64,000 bases of DNA, taken from the NCBI RefSeq assembly GCF_021155765.1, contig NC_060114.1, positions 13,587,501 to 13,651,500 of the forward strand. The letters are read 5' to 3'. Source of the stretch: Diprion similis. Lineage: Eukaryota; Arthropoda; Insecta; Hymenoptera; Diprionidae. The position numbers were made by a program, and so were the translations under genes. Shown in pieces: positions 39,601-50,700 of this stretch. The notes under the pieces are model-generated. The model saw only the letters and a program-made list of their open reading frames with translations, made no database searches and had not been told where the DNA came from. How positions within the stretch are numbered: the first letter of the stretch is position 1; every line of letters begins with the position of its first letter.

Positions 39601-41243
39601 AAAATGTCTGACTGAAAGGATTAAGCGCTTGTTTTACTAAAACTATTGCAGTTGGCTGCGAAGTTGCTGAATTCCATCATGTGTAGTTTTTCAAATTTTA
39701 TCGAATAATCTTTCACCTTAATTTCACTATCGTATAAAAAAATTCTTACACCTCTGCTTGTTCGAATTTTAAAAAATCGGTCCAGTTTTTTTTACCGCGA
39801 ATATCTAACGTCGTTGTGTCTGAACCAATTTGCAGTTTCTTCTAAGAGCATTAGACACACACACACACAAACCATCGCGCAGTTGTACTTTCACCGAAAA
39901 TCATCACTTTCTAGCGATTGCCTCGTTGAGTGCATCAATTCTCGAACTGGTACTGCAGAGGTTCCTAAATCGACAGGGTGCCTAATCTTTTCGGTGTATT
40001 TATAGTCTTGCGCCTCTCTCTTAATCCCACAATCTTGACTTTTATTGAGGGAAAGCCGTGAATATTATAGAGTATCCCACAGTGTTACCAGTAGCAGCGC
40101 ATTCTCTGGGCAGTTATAGTTGTGGATGTATCCAGTGCATAAACTACCGACTCGAGACAAGTTATAACAGGCTTTCGAGTTGTTTCCCACCCTCGAAGTA
40201 CCTGATTATAGAAAGTGAACGCGTCGCCTTCTTACCTTGTGCTTGTTCCCCTCGCGTGACTTGCTGCTAACTTTTTACTTCTCTTCGTTATGCGAGAACG
40301 AGACACACGGGCCACTCCCCGTTCACGATCGCCTGTCACGATTTACGCGTTGCTTTATAATAACAAAAATAGAAAATCCCCATTTTTTTTATCGGAATCT
40401 CAAACAATTACCATTGATCGAAACGTGCAAATCGAATATCAAAACCGCAGCCTGTACACAAAGCCCTGCGTTTTACCACATCCAGATATTGGATAAAGGA
40501 ACGTATATAAACCGTTGAAACCCGATCCGTTGACCCGATTTTATTTTTCCACGAGGTGCAGGCCATGTGCAGAGCAATAAAACCGCGCCTTATCTTATAT
40601 CTCGGAGAACTGCAGTTTGTCCCGATTTTTCGCGACGGACTGGGTACGGCGGGGGGAGGAGAGGGGGGGGGGGGAGAGGAGGGAGGCAATCACTGAATTG
40701 TAGAGCGATATCTCATTCCGTGCTACCTATGCAAAATTACTACATACTCCGCGTCGTTGTCGTCGTTGTCTCTTGGGAATTGCGAGAGGGAAGAGATTTA
40801 TGGGGCAAAAAGAGTTCCCAACTTGGATGGCAGGGACCCGAGAGTTGCCTGTTATATCCGGTTGTCTTGAGCTCCGAGACTTGAGCGGCGGCGAAAACTG
40901 GGTGGGAAGTAACAATTATTCACCGGATAATGGTTGTTTTAGACTTGTGGCAAGGCGATGTTTTTTATTTATTTTATTTTTTTTTTTTTTCTTCTACTTG
41001 CGATTGCGAATTGGCGTTTCTTAAACCCAAAACCTAACGTAATAACTAATGGTTAATTGTTTTTTTCGCAGAGACACCAGTCTCAGCACAACAGCCGAGG
41101 TCGCATCGAGGTATCATTTTGCCGCTCACATGGGTCAGCTGATTTCCGGTCTCGAGGGTCAAGGCTGCCACAATTTTTACCCGACCTGTCCTTTTCCCGG
41201 TTCGACTGTTCTCAGCATGATGAAGAAGGTCCGGATGCGCTGA
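33669..41243 (+). CDS. DM4/12-like secreted cysteine protein, 170 aa (3 exons)
   Basis: Exons are 33669-33876, 36545-36677 and 41072-41243, with GT-AG introns in phase 1 and phase 2. The product starts with a hydrophobic signal segment (residues about 6-28), then a polar linker rich in Ser, Asp and Glu (35-69). Next come two cysteine pairs: C85-x5-C91 in the context CLPKLICE, and C146-x6-C153 in the context CHNFYPTCPF. The CxxxxxCE and C-x2-FYP-x-CPF signatures are those of the insect DM4/12 family, whose function is unknown. The protein should be secreted. It is the first of three related plus-strand genes. Intron 2 (4.4 kb) holds a MITE and a repeat copy; intron 1 holds a recent 110-bp duplication. 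Family assignment rests on motif memory, not a search. Confidence 0.82.
33877..36544 (+). other. Intron 1 of the 170-aa DM4/12-like gene
   Basis: A 2.7-kb phase-1 intron bounded by GTGAGC and a TTCTTCACAG acceptor. It is AT-rich and contains the tandem 110-bp duplication near its 3' end. No nested gene is seen. Confidence 0.7.
36161..36380 (+). repeat. Near-identical 110-bp tandem duplication
   Basis: The unit runs from a T/C-rich start through GAGTTCACGTCGCAGCAACA and CTCGGCAGCTCAAAATCG to CTTCGTTTTTGACATTT, and occurs twice with a period of 110 bp and a single visible difference (CACTGTTTG versus CACTATTTG). It lies about 165 bp upstream of the exon 2 acceptor of the 170-aa gene. Such high identity implies a recent event or an assembly artefact. 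Confidence 0.93.
37786..38118. mobile_element. TTAA-flanked MITE, 333 bp, in intron 2
   Basis: The left end TTAAGGGGTTATATACAGT pairs with the right end ACTGTATATTACCCCTTAA, an inverted repeat of 19 bp with one mismatch. TTAA at both outer ends suggests insertion into TTAA, as in piggyBac-type elements. There is no coding frame. It sits in the second intron of the 170-aa DM4/12-like gene. Confidence 0.85.
38922..39338 (+). other. Unsupported 138-codon open frame within intron 2
   Basis: This frame begins right after a T run of about 23 (38898-38920) and ends at TAA. The region is open in several frames on both strands and its product has no motif I know, so base composition may explain it. 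It lies inside intron 2 of the 170-aa gene in the same orientation. It could be a retrocopy remnant or a nested gene, but neither is supported. Confidence 0.15.
39520..39634 (-). repeat. Dispersed repeat, short form (family of 21469-21765)
   Basis: Read on the minus strand it runs TTAATCCTTTCAGTCAGACA, TTTTTCAACTC, TACTCGGTGGTTTATGGGGT and GCGAAGTAACAAAAATCATT. This matches the outer parts of the repeat at 21469-21765 without its two internal units. It lies in intron 2 of the 170-aa gene. Confidence 0.6.
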
Positions 41244-41404
41244 TCGAGGAATAAGAAACGTCCGTAACTTCCCGCACTGGGGATGAAGTGGATGGAGAGT
41301 TTTCTGGATTCGCAAAGTTGCGTTGAATTCGGACGAGAAATTAACCAACAGTTGAATGTTGGGCAGATTCTGATGTAAATTGAGCGAAAATTTATGTTAC
41401 AAAA

Positions 41405-41407
<3 letters not shown>

Positions 41408-41438
<31 letters not shown>
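41408..41438 (+). repeat. Poly-T tract
   Basis: A pure T run of about 31 lies in the 3' untranslated region of the 170-aa gene. Length is prone to sequencing error. Confidence 0.9.
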
Positions 41439-41439
<1 letters not shown>

Positions 41440-41772
41440 GCGAAGTGTAGATCGCGATGCGTGCAAAGACTGAGGATACCTAAATTGTTTTCTGTAGGGA
41501 TACGAAATCTAAATTGTAATATGATGGAAGAAAGGAAGTTGTAATAATACTCAATTATGTTGTTACGAATTGTTATAGACCATATACACTTTGTTTTCCG
41601 TACACCAGGAGCGAAATTTTTTTTTCCCTTTGCTTTTGTTTTATGTACGCTAATTAACAATTACGCCGTGTGATTTTTTTTATATATAATATATATATAT
41701 ATACCTATTCTACATGATGAGTGATATATTGTAGATATGTTTAAGATAGCGAAGCTAGTCTGACTTGACGTG

Positions 41773-41778
41773 AATAAA
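41773..41778 (+). promoter_or_regulatory. Poly(A) signal of the 170-aa gene
   Basis: AATAAA occurs about 530 bp after the stop codon; another at 42078-42083 follows. Either could end the transcript. Confidence 0.5.
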
Positions 41779-41789
41779 ATGAACGATCT

Positions 41790-42600
41790 GAATCGTTGAC
41801 TCGTATTTGTACAGTGCATTATTTTCGTCTTTAGTTTCATTTCGGAATTTCTAGCCGTTTAATATAAGTATACATACATATATATGTATACTAACCATTT
41901 TTTGTATTTACGATTTATTTAAACATACCCGTTTTACATGTGTAATTAAGATTATTCCTTACTGTAATATCTAGTTACATATAAATTGATATATCACACA
42001 TACTTATCATGTATCTATATACGTGTATATCACATATGATTATCTTGTATGTATCAAATAATTGTAACTCGTGTGTAAATAAAATTCCAACATTTTAAAC
42101 TTATCAGATTTTAATCGGTGTTAAAAATTGTCGTAAGAACTTTTTACTGAACAATTATGTGCACGTCTGAACGATCTTTTGTTTCGGGTCATAGACGAGG
42201 AATAAAAATATGGCGCCTCCTTCCAATTCTCACATCGCGATTTTGTCATAATTTCCTCGTTTGATAAGGTTAGATTTTTTAAAAACATGATCCTTCGCAA
42301 GATTTCCGTCGATGGCACTGCGGAAATTGTCAATATCTTGTTACAAAACTGCCTGAATGAAAGATTCTAAGAATAGACTGGAAAAATGAATGAAACAGTG
42401 TAACGAAATACTTAAAGTTCGAAAGTTAGCTGCGACAAGTGTTGGGATAAAAAAAAAAAAAAAAATAAATAAACAAGTAAACCTAAAAAATGGTTTGTAA
42501 CTAGTATTTTCCGAGCGGATTTTTCCAAGGTGAAAAAATGGTGTGCCTTGTGACACGTACGCGCGAAAGTTGAGGATGAGCGCGACGCGACGTGACGACA
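41790..42600. other. Intergenic between the first two DM4/12-like genes
   Basis: AT-rich at first, with TA-rich microsatellite-like DNA, then CpG-richer DNA near 42,560-42,610. Short frames on the minus strand lack support. Confidence 0.45.
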
Positions 42601-42619
42601 CGACGTAGTCCGATGGTGC

Positions 42620-42946
42620 TAACGGTCGAAACATGCTGAGTCTGAACGCTGATGGCAAGTGTTCTCTACGGTGGTTTTCGTCTACGTCATACGTTACACA
42701 GACTCGATTTCAACCCGGTGTGTTGCAACGCGTTGCCAGACTACCTGACCAAGGTTTGCGCGGGGGGATTCGACTTCACTTTCTCTCAGCTTATGAACGG
42801 CACCGAGTCGAAACCCCGCCACTTGAACAGCCCGACCATAGGCATCGGGGGACATTCAACGGCTAGTTTTTAACACAGGAAGACACAAGGGACCCGCGCT
42901 CCGCGGACGGGAAACAGTTATTTCGCCAAGAACTGAACCTCGTCAC
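42620..42946 (+). other. Possible 5' untranslated exon of the 155-aa gene
   Basis: A GTGAGT donor at 42947 could pair with the acceptor TCTGATTTCCATCAG ending at 43188, 24 nt upstream of the start codon at 43212. This would place an untranslated exon here. The left boundary is unknown. A 73-codon frame at 42652-42873 lies within it and has no recognised motif; it might be an upstream ORF or chance. Confidence 0.35.
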
Positions 42947-43211
42947 GTGAGTACAAATAAAACCCGTCGTCGTATCGGTAGAATCTAATCAAGAACATCA
43001 TTGCGATGTGTGGTATATTACATGTGTAGCAAAAACCATGTTCGTGGAATACAAAGCATAATAGTGTAGGGCATTCGCATTGGAGATGGGTGCAAGGTCA
43101 TCCTGAACGCACTCCTTCAGGAGCGATAACTGCCGATAATTGTGAAAATATTAAGCTGGCTTAACAACTCAGCTCTGATTTCCATCAGCAATCGTTCTGC
43201 ACCCTTGAGCT

Positions 43212-45779
43212 ATGGAACTCCGGAGGACAGTCGTAATTCTAGGACTCTGCTTCCTGGCCATGCAGTCTACAACGGCAGCGCCGAGCCCTCAGGAACCAGC
43301 GTTTGAAATTCCGGTTCAGCTGGTCGGGTTCCCGGTCATCATAGCCGCGGTCAGACTGACAAACTTCGTAAAGAAGCTCGCCTACTCTCTGAATCCAGGT
43401 GAGACTTGGTCGTGATAACTCTTTTACCCCTTTTTTAACCCTTCTTTCTCATCACACGCTCATCATTTCTAACTCAATTCAATTGCATCAGAGACCTACG
43501 TTAGTCGCGCGAGACGATCCGCCATTCGGGCTGTTGACGAGGAGCTCCTGGACGTCGGTGAGGTCGAGAAACGACTGGTCGAGGAGCTGGGAAGTGGCGT
43601 TTGCGTTTACGAAAGGGTCTGCTCAAGGTACGCGACCAAAACTCTCCAGCGGCGTGGCAGAGAGCGAGCATTGGACTGGGACCACGTCTTCAGGTGATTA
43701 TCAATCCATTTACGATTAATTTTCACTTAGTAGAAGGGATAATGAAGAGCCTCTCTCTCTCGCTCTTCCCCTCTATATTTCGCAACCAAATTTCTACAAT
43801 GCACATATTCTGAGAGTTAACGACGATCATCAACAAGTGAAACTGCGTCACTTTCGAAGTTCCCGTCCGTTGCGTTCGATCATCAACAGGTCGCGTTGAG
43901 TGGACTCGGTAAACCCGTTTGACATTCCGTCAACGTTTTGCGTCAACAATCAGTGTGTGTAGCGCGAAGAGTACAAGCGCCAGTCGTTTCTTTGTCGTAT
44001 CTCGAGCCAGTGCGGGAATAAATTATCTACAGACCGCAAAGTCCTTGTCCAGTTATTGAAACGCCCAAGAGTGCTGCGCAATTGCTTCGTCCTTATAACC
44101 GACACTCTTTAATACCTTGAACCGATAGACTCTCGTCACTTTCTTCACGCCCATTAGACTCGTGTTTATTTCCACATTATCGTGGCTTAGTAGGTATTAC
44201 ACATAATCGTATGGTACTCTAGAGACGCAAAGCTGTTATGGTCTACAAGTGCATGATGGACTGTCAAAGGCGGGTTTGGACGGTAATGTGTGGTCCTTGT
44301 GGTCACTGAGGGCCGAGAATTAGTCGAAGTTTAATGGACTCAGCCACCGTTCAAGTGTCTTGTCTCGCTGGCAAACGGCTCTGCTTTGGAAGCCTAGAAT
44401 TCAATCCTGGTCTTCACGAGTGCATTTCCCCAAACCAACATCGTTTAATCTGAAATCCGGCGTCAGAATGCTCGGTCTGGACGATGGGCTGATTGGAAGG
44501 ACCCGAACCACTAGATCGACCATCGAGTGGCCAAAGTATCTTACCGCAATTACTTAGAAGTAATAACCGAGAGTTTTAGTGGCCTGAGTCTGGACAGCCT
44601 TTAGAGTAGCGTTCATTTTCCCGGTGAATAGTCGATTACAAAGTGTAACAGGTGAGCGCGTGGATCCCGTCAGGAGTCGTAACGGGGAACAGACGGACGA
44701 TGGAGCGTTAAAAGCTGGTGCCATCAATGGGCGGGTCTTCGGACGACTAAAAGCTGAGAGTTAGTTGGATTTTAATAGTTTCGGCTACTGTCCGAGTACC
44801 CTTTCTTTTAGTCCCTTATCTGCCCAGCGCGTGCATGGCACCAAGTTTCAGCCTGAGTGTCTCGCCGCGGAGATAAGACCCTGGAGTCTTAATAGCCGCG
44901 GCTCGTGCGCACTAATGCACCGGCTGGTATTCCGCGTTCGCGTCTCTTCTTCGTGGCTGACCTCTCGCTCTGCGCTGTCCTTTCTTTGAACACAAGTATT
45001 CGAATCCGTGACTCTATCTCGCGCCGAGAAACCCCCTCCAGGAGATATCGAGCGCGTGCCACCGCGGTCCTAACCTCAAACTGCGTTCCAAATGTCCTTC
45101 GGTCATACTGACAGCTAAAGTGATCCATCTGCGCACACAGCCGTGAGCTTGACCCTTCGTTTCTTTCTGTTCCTCGCTACTCGACTGTCTTGACGAAAAA
45201 TTCTTTTGGCGCCAAATAAGACCGGTCAGATAAATATTGGTCTAGACGGATTTAAAGGCCGGGGCGACGCAGATGTAATCTTTGGAACGTGACGTCCTCA
45301 TGCCTGACTCTCTAATCGCTCGTCTGCGCTCTTTTTCTATTTCCCTTTCTACGCCTGCCTATAACAAAGTGTTAATGTCTGATAAGACGTCCGCTGGTAT
45401 TCTTTCACACTCCAACATCTTTCTGCGGGATATCCGTATTATACGAGTCACAAGATATTATCTAAAGTCCATATTGTTCGTCGGAGAATGTCGACTTTTG
45501 AAGGTCTCGTCAACCAAACTACGCCAGTTGGAATGCGATAAAAAAAATTACACGACAAGTCTTATTTTTGTGGTTGGGTAAATCGTTTCATCTATTCGTG
45601 GTTAAAAAAAAGCGTTTTCTTTTCATTTTTTCAGTCAGTACAAAGTCTCACCGGATCCTATGAAGGAAAATTACCTCCTAAGTGTGTTTTTGGGCAACAT
45701 AGTTGGTAGCCCGCGACTCTGTCATCAGTTGGCGAAACGAGGACGAGCCTGCGACGAGAGCACCCTGCAGTCAGAATAA
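43212..45779 (+). CDS. Diverged DM4/12-like secreted cysteine protein, 155 aa (3 coding exons)
   Basis: Coding exons are 43212-43398, 43492-43627 and 45635-45779, with phase-1 and phase-2 introns like those of the 170-aa gene upstream. Residues 5-23 form a clear signal peptide ending in TTAA-P. A second hydrophobic stretch (36-48) and an amphipathic acidic helix-like region (63-96) follow. The cysteine pairs are C100-x5-C106 (CVYERVC) and C137-x9-C147 ([11 protein letters not shown]). The first pair and the intron after it match its neighbours; the second pair is wider than in them, so family membership is weaker. The protein is expected to be secreted; function is unknown. At the exon 3 start, the acceptor ending at 45634 keeps frame, while the AG four bases later would not. 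Confidence 0.75.
43628..45634 (+). other. Intron 2 of the 155-aa gene
   Basis: A 2.0-kb phase-2 intron bounded by GTACGC and a TTTTTTCAG acceptor. The frames inside have no support and no element boundary was recognised. Confidence 0.6.
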
Positions 45780-45994
45780 ACGGACGAAGAATGAAGATGT
45801 CCATTGAAAAGTTTCAATTGTACATATTCATATGATATTCATTCATCACTTTTTCTGTATTACATATCATTATTGTTATAGCAATGAAGCTGTGAATAGA
45901 GCGTTACGCGGTTTTGTATAGAATATATTTTTCTACTGTCATGTATTATTATCGAGCCGATGAAGCTTTCGTCGTCGCTTTCGAATGGTTGTGT

Positions 45995-46000
45995 AATAAA
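45995..46000 (+). promoter_or_regulatory. Poly(A) signal of the 155-aa gene
   Basis: AATAAA about 215 bp after the stop codon, in a suitable AT-rich setting. Confidence 0.6.
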
Positions 46001-46009
46001 ATATGTTTG

Positions 46010-46908
46010 AATTATCGAATGTTTTCCCTCTTCGCTCCAAACTCTTCGGTCATTTCAAATGATTCTCCTGACTGACTTTCTCTAATTATATTTTCTCAAC
46101 TCGTTCAGCATTTTGTTTCTCGTTATAATTTAATCGTAACACTCTATCCTCAACTTTCTCTCACCTCCGTCGTGGTATACGCCTATTTACAAAAAAAGCA
46201 GAATGCAATCTCGAGTCCCTTGACCCTGTGCAGCGGCGTGATTGATATGAAATTTTCATACGTTCTTACGGGTTTTATATTCGCGGAGTGAAATTAGCAT
46301 TCGACAATACTTCATGAGTGGGCATCCACGCAGTGTTAGCGGAGAGTCGATGAGAGAATCGATTTCGCAACATACGTAAGCGGTTAATAAGCACACATCT
46401 TCTAGCGTGAATACCATTGATTTTGCATGCGTATATTTGTTACTTAGCTACGGCCGTAGGCTGCCTCTGACGACGTCTGACCAAATCTGGGTCCGCTGGA
46501 GAGAGTTGAGTGAAGCAGCCGCACACCAGCAATGCATATACGTGCATGTGTCAACCCACGCAAATCTGCGAAAAGTCTTACAGACAGCTCGTTGTCCGGC
46601 AGGTACAGTTTCGCAGAACTCTTCGTGCCGATTGCTTCGCTAACACGTTCGATACGAGCCGTAATAAATTGTGGACTCTTAATTACGGTGATGCCAATTT
46701 TGTTTTGAATATATCTTGACTGAAAAAGTGGGATAAGGGTATAGTTGAACAAGACAGTGCAGCACATGGTCAAGATCAAGATTATCAATACTCATAGCGT
46801 GACGATTAACGGTGATAGTGTAAAGTGCTTGAAAACACAAAGAAAGAGTCAATGAAATATTGACTCTAGGATATTGATCAATCACGGAAAGACTGTACCT
46901 ACTGAAAA
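46010..46908. other. Intergenic upstream of the 479-aa gene
   Basis: No supported gene. A short hairpin-forming palindrome (GAGTCAAT-GAAAT-ATTGACTC, about 46846-46866) lies 40-60 bp before the start codon of the next gene and may be in its leader. Confidence 0.45.
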
Positions 46909-48942
46909 ATGTACTCGTGGTCAAGAATGACGTCGACTCTTTTTTGGATTGGGATTATATCCCTGGTCGTACTTTGCGGTGAGCGAACCACTTCAGCAGT
47001 GTCAGTAAAGAAGGAGCGCGAATCATCCCGACAAGAACCGTCGGGGTTGAACCCCTGCAATTTTAACTGGGAGGTAGAGACCAACAGTGTTTCAGATCTG
47101 CTGAAGTAAGTATTTGGAAAAGTAATTTTGACAGATCTAGGCCGGTCTTTTAAATGGATTGCCTTGACATACGGAGCGAAATATTGATGACGATTATCTT
47201 CTGATCCCAAGATGCATAGAGAACCTCGCCGAGGATTCGAAGTCGACGTCATTAGCATTCCCCAAGGATCAGGAAACCCAGGCTCGTCAACGTCCTGGTT
47301 CCTATGAATTCAGCAACGGAGGACTTGGCAATGCTCCTTACCGACCCAGCAGACCGGTAAGCAGCTGGTTAACCACTCTTTTCGACTTATCACGCTTGTT
47401 TCAATGCCCAAAAATTAAACACCCACGATTCCCGTAGAAAGATCCTCCGCAATATCCGTTCGGATCTGGGCCTTACGGTTCTGAGGGATTTCCGGAGTCC
47501 TCTGATCTGGGCCTAGCCGATGCCCTGACGTCTATAAGCCAGTACGACGACCTGAAGTGCGTGCCGCGTCTTTTGTGCGAAATCGCCGGAGGCTCAAAGC
47601 CGGGAGGCGGCGACTACAAGGCGTCAAGTCCTGGCAGTTTTGGCATGAACACAGTACTCGGGTGGGTAGAGAGCGCAGTGCCTTAGGCTAATTGCAATTA
47701 ACATAAGGTGGGCCGAGCTCGAGAGTCTATGAGTGAAAGTAAATTCGCGGATCTTCAGCGATTTTTCCCCCACTTGAACCATATCGATTGGGATTTTTCT
47801 CTATATCAATTCTGGTCAATCTCGCTGGGGTATTTCTGCGCACAATGAGTTGGCACACAGGTGACTCACTGCGAAGGATAATGAAAACTCATTTACTTTA
47901 TCACCTGCCACACAGACTCCTGACAGGCTATAATTTCGAGGAGGCATCACCGCTCCTGGGCTTCGCAAAGGCGGCGCTTCTCGGTTACTCGAACAAGGGC
48001 GACCCCTCCGTCTGCTACGAGGAGTACGTCAGGTGCCCGAAAAACCCTCGAGCTCTTGTCCACTACCTGAACAACCACAACGGGGGGTTTTTCAGGTTCT
48101 TCCAAAACACTCGGAACTCAAATGGTGCGTATTTGCGACTGGAAAAATGTTGTCCATTTCGATCTGGGACTAATGTCAGCGTCTCTGTTTTAGTAGCTGA
48201 GAGTTCAAACGGGATTGGGTACGCCAGGAAGCGGCCAGCTCTTCCCCCAGGACTCTCTGGACCAGAATCCGACCGCACTGGAACTGGCGAGCTCAAGTTC
48301 GACAACCTGGAATCGTTGCTGCGACAGGACGAGATGGAACGCATCCTGCATCCTTTCAACGAACATTCCAAGGTTGTTTTTCCAGAGGATGAAAAGCCCG
48401 GCACCAGGGTGTCGAAGTCGTTGCAGTCGAACCCGTCGTCGGCATTCTTTCCGTCCACTTCGAAGGACCAATCACTCTTCTTTCCACTCCAAGTGCGTTG
48501 CGTAACTTCTCGTTGATGAGGAAGGGAGTAAAGACAGGAATTCAACGACTAACTTCTCGTTATTTTCCTCCAACAGAACGACGATGAGAGCTTAGAGGAG
48601 AACAATATCGTGGCGTTCGAGAGTGCCGAGGACTCCCAGGGTCTGCGGAATTACAATTCGTATTCGAAGTACGGAAAACGATTACGCCTGCTAGTTCCTG
48701 ATCAAGTAAAAGACCCCCAATCCATCGTCGTCTTCCCTGACGATCGCGATGAGCGCAGGGTGAGGTTCGTTAGTCCCGAATTTTCAAACAACCCATCGTC
48801 GTATGACAGACGCGCCAAAATATCCGAGAGGAGTTATTCCAGTGATGAACGGATCTCGACTTCAGAGAGTCAAGCACCAGTAGAAGAAGCAAAGAAAAAC
48901 CAAGAACTTTCCTCGGACAATCATCAATCCCATTCGATTTGA
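46909..48942 (+). CDS. DM4/12-like secreted protein with long acidic tail, 479 aa (6 exons)
   Basis: Exons are 46909-47105, 47212-47356, 47438-47661, 47916-48124, 48194-48492 and 48577-48942, all with GT-AG junctions and compatible phases. Residues 9-31 are a signal peptide; a second ATG at codon 7 would keep it. A linker rich in Pro, Gly and Ser (90-140) leads to the core. The core cysteines are C155-x5-C161 (CVPRLLCE) and C222-x6-C229 (CYEEYVRCP), the same spacing as in the 170-aa gene. A phase-2 intron at residue 189 lies between the pairs. The tail (259-479) is polar, rich in Ser, Asp and Glu, with the motif VVFP(E/D)D at 319 and again at 409. Typical family members end soon after the last cysteine, so the tail is unusual. 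Secretion is likely; the function is unknown. The 69-nt intron 4 could be retained without breaking frame. Confidence 0.83.
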
Positions 48943-49105
48943 CGGAAAGACTATTTTTCTTTGCGCATCGACTTAAATTCAACAGCATATCGTCGGCTGA
49001 AAAGCAGTGTTAAACACTTTATTTGGTCTACTAATGTTCACTTATTGTCAGCATCGGTGAAATTATTTCGAAAAAATGGACTGATAAAGTTCAAGAAAAA
49101 TGAAT

Positions 49106-49111
49106 AATAAA
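49106..49111 (+). promoter_or_regulatory. Poly(A) signal of the 479-aa gene
   Basis: AATAAA about 165 bp after the stop codon, suited to be the 3' end signal. Confidence 0.6.
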
Positions 49112-50690
49112 AATTTGGTATACCAATTCCAGAGAGTAAAATTATTTGAAAAAAATCTAACCGAGTGAAATACCAAATCAAGTCGTTTCCCAAAGGCCTG
49201 ACACGTGCAAGTTCACAGGTTATTCATACTGCCGTCAAATTGTCCGTAGGTCAGTAAAGTTCGGCGTCTGGAGGACAGCGTTCAAACAAGTTGCAGGGCG
49301 CTGCAGGCCACGATGATTAGATACCTATCACCGTGAGGTGAAAGGCTACCATGTAATTATTTCATCCGTTGTGGCGTGTAATTCTCTCTTCTAGTATCAC
49401 CGGGACGGCCAGGGGTTGGGGTGGAAATTTTCGACGGGGTGAACCGTGAGCCGTTTGCCGAAGGGCGTGTGGCCTGGACAGCGCCAAGGGGTGTGCTGCT
49501 GACAGGAGGAGACAATTGGCCTTCCAATACACGCCGCCATCCTCCTCGACCGCGAGTCACTTTGTACCAATAATTCTCAAGGCCCTTCTCCTTCACAGTC
49601 CGTGTCTCGGTCATGCGGAAGAAGCGAGTTCGTCTTTCCGATTTCCTATTACCGCTTCTCCTGTTTCCAGGATGAATTCGGCTGAGACGCGGAAACTGCA
49701 CGACGCTGCGCTTCTTCTTTTTTTTCTTTTTCTTCGTCTTTCGCGCAGTGGATGTATGAACATAATCTTATTCCATTAGGGTGGTTTTGTCGGCATTATT
49801 TTCCCCAAGCGGTGAACCGCCGTCAAAAGAGGATCCTGCATATCGTATTACCGTCATAATTCCCTGTTATTAGGATCCGCTGCCGGTTTCATGTCGGCTT
49901 ACCACACCCCAAGTGAACCGCCAAATCCCTTTGAATTGAAACGGGTGCGAGAAGAAGCAGCCGAGCTCAGTGCTCCGCGACAAAGCAGCTCTAAGGCAAA
50001 ACTAAAAAACTCATTACGCAAAATCGGGGCGAATATACCACAGCTGAAAAGGGCCATTTAACATTCACTCGCTACACCCGAAGGTGTGCACCTGAAATTA
50101 CGGACTAAAGATGTCCGTCGCTGACTTTCGGCTAACCAGTCGACGTCTCTTCACGGTGTCTTTTTCTTCCTGTTCTCGGTTTTTGACGGATCTCGATCCA
50201 GGCTCAGCAGCCTGACGATGAAATAACGGGCTTAGCGAGCGTCAGTTGTCGCCGGGTGGAAACTAATCTACTAGCCATTTCAAATCGCCTATAAATATCG
50301 CGTTTGGTATCGCCCAATGCCCGATGGGACGTCAGTCATCCGCGTTGATTGCAGCATTGAAGTCACGTGCCGCGGATCAGCTAGGAAGCGGGCGTCCTGG
50401 TCGCGTGTCCATATTTTTGTACCGTTGCCGGCGGGGATTTTTTTCTTTCTTCTTCTTCTTTCCTTTTTCATTCTCATTATTGTTATTATTATTGTATACT
50501 CGACGGCGTGTCACGCCGCCCGTCTCTGCGACCCCATGATGCGAAATGAATTTAGAGGCAGATCAAACATGCGCGTATAATGCGGGATGTTGGTTATTAA
50601 AATGCAAAGATCTCCGGCGCATTGAATGGGCCAGATAAGCGATATCTCGGGCTAAAACTTGAGACTAGCCAGTGGTGAAAGGGCAAATAT
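49112..50690. other. Intergenic, no gene recognised
   Basis: Moderately GC-rich DNA with short open frames on both strands and no splice or motif support. A TTATTATT-rich stretch lies near 50475-50500. No RNA gene is seen. Confidence 0.4.
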
Positions 50691-50700
50691 TTGCTCACGG

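Noticed and set aside
42121-42658. Minus-strand frames between the first two cysteine-pair genes
   Set aside because: No motif, no splice-compatible boundaries, and a hydrophobic stretch due to a poly-A/T run.
48063-48545. 160-codon minus-strand frame
   Set aside because: It is the antisense shadow of exons 4-5 of the 479-aa gene.
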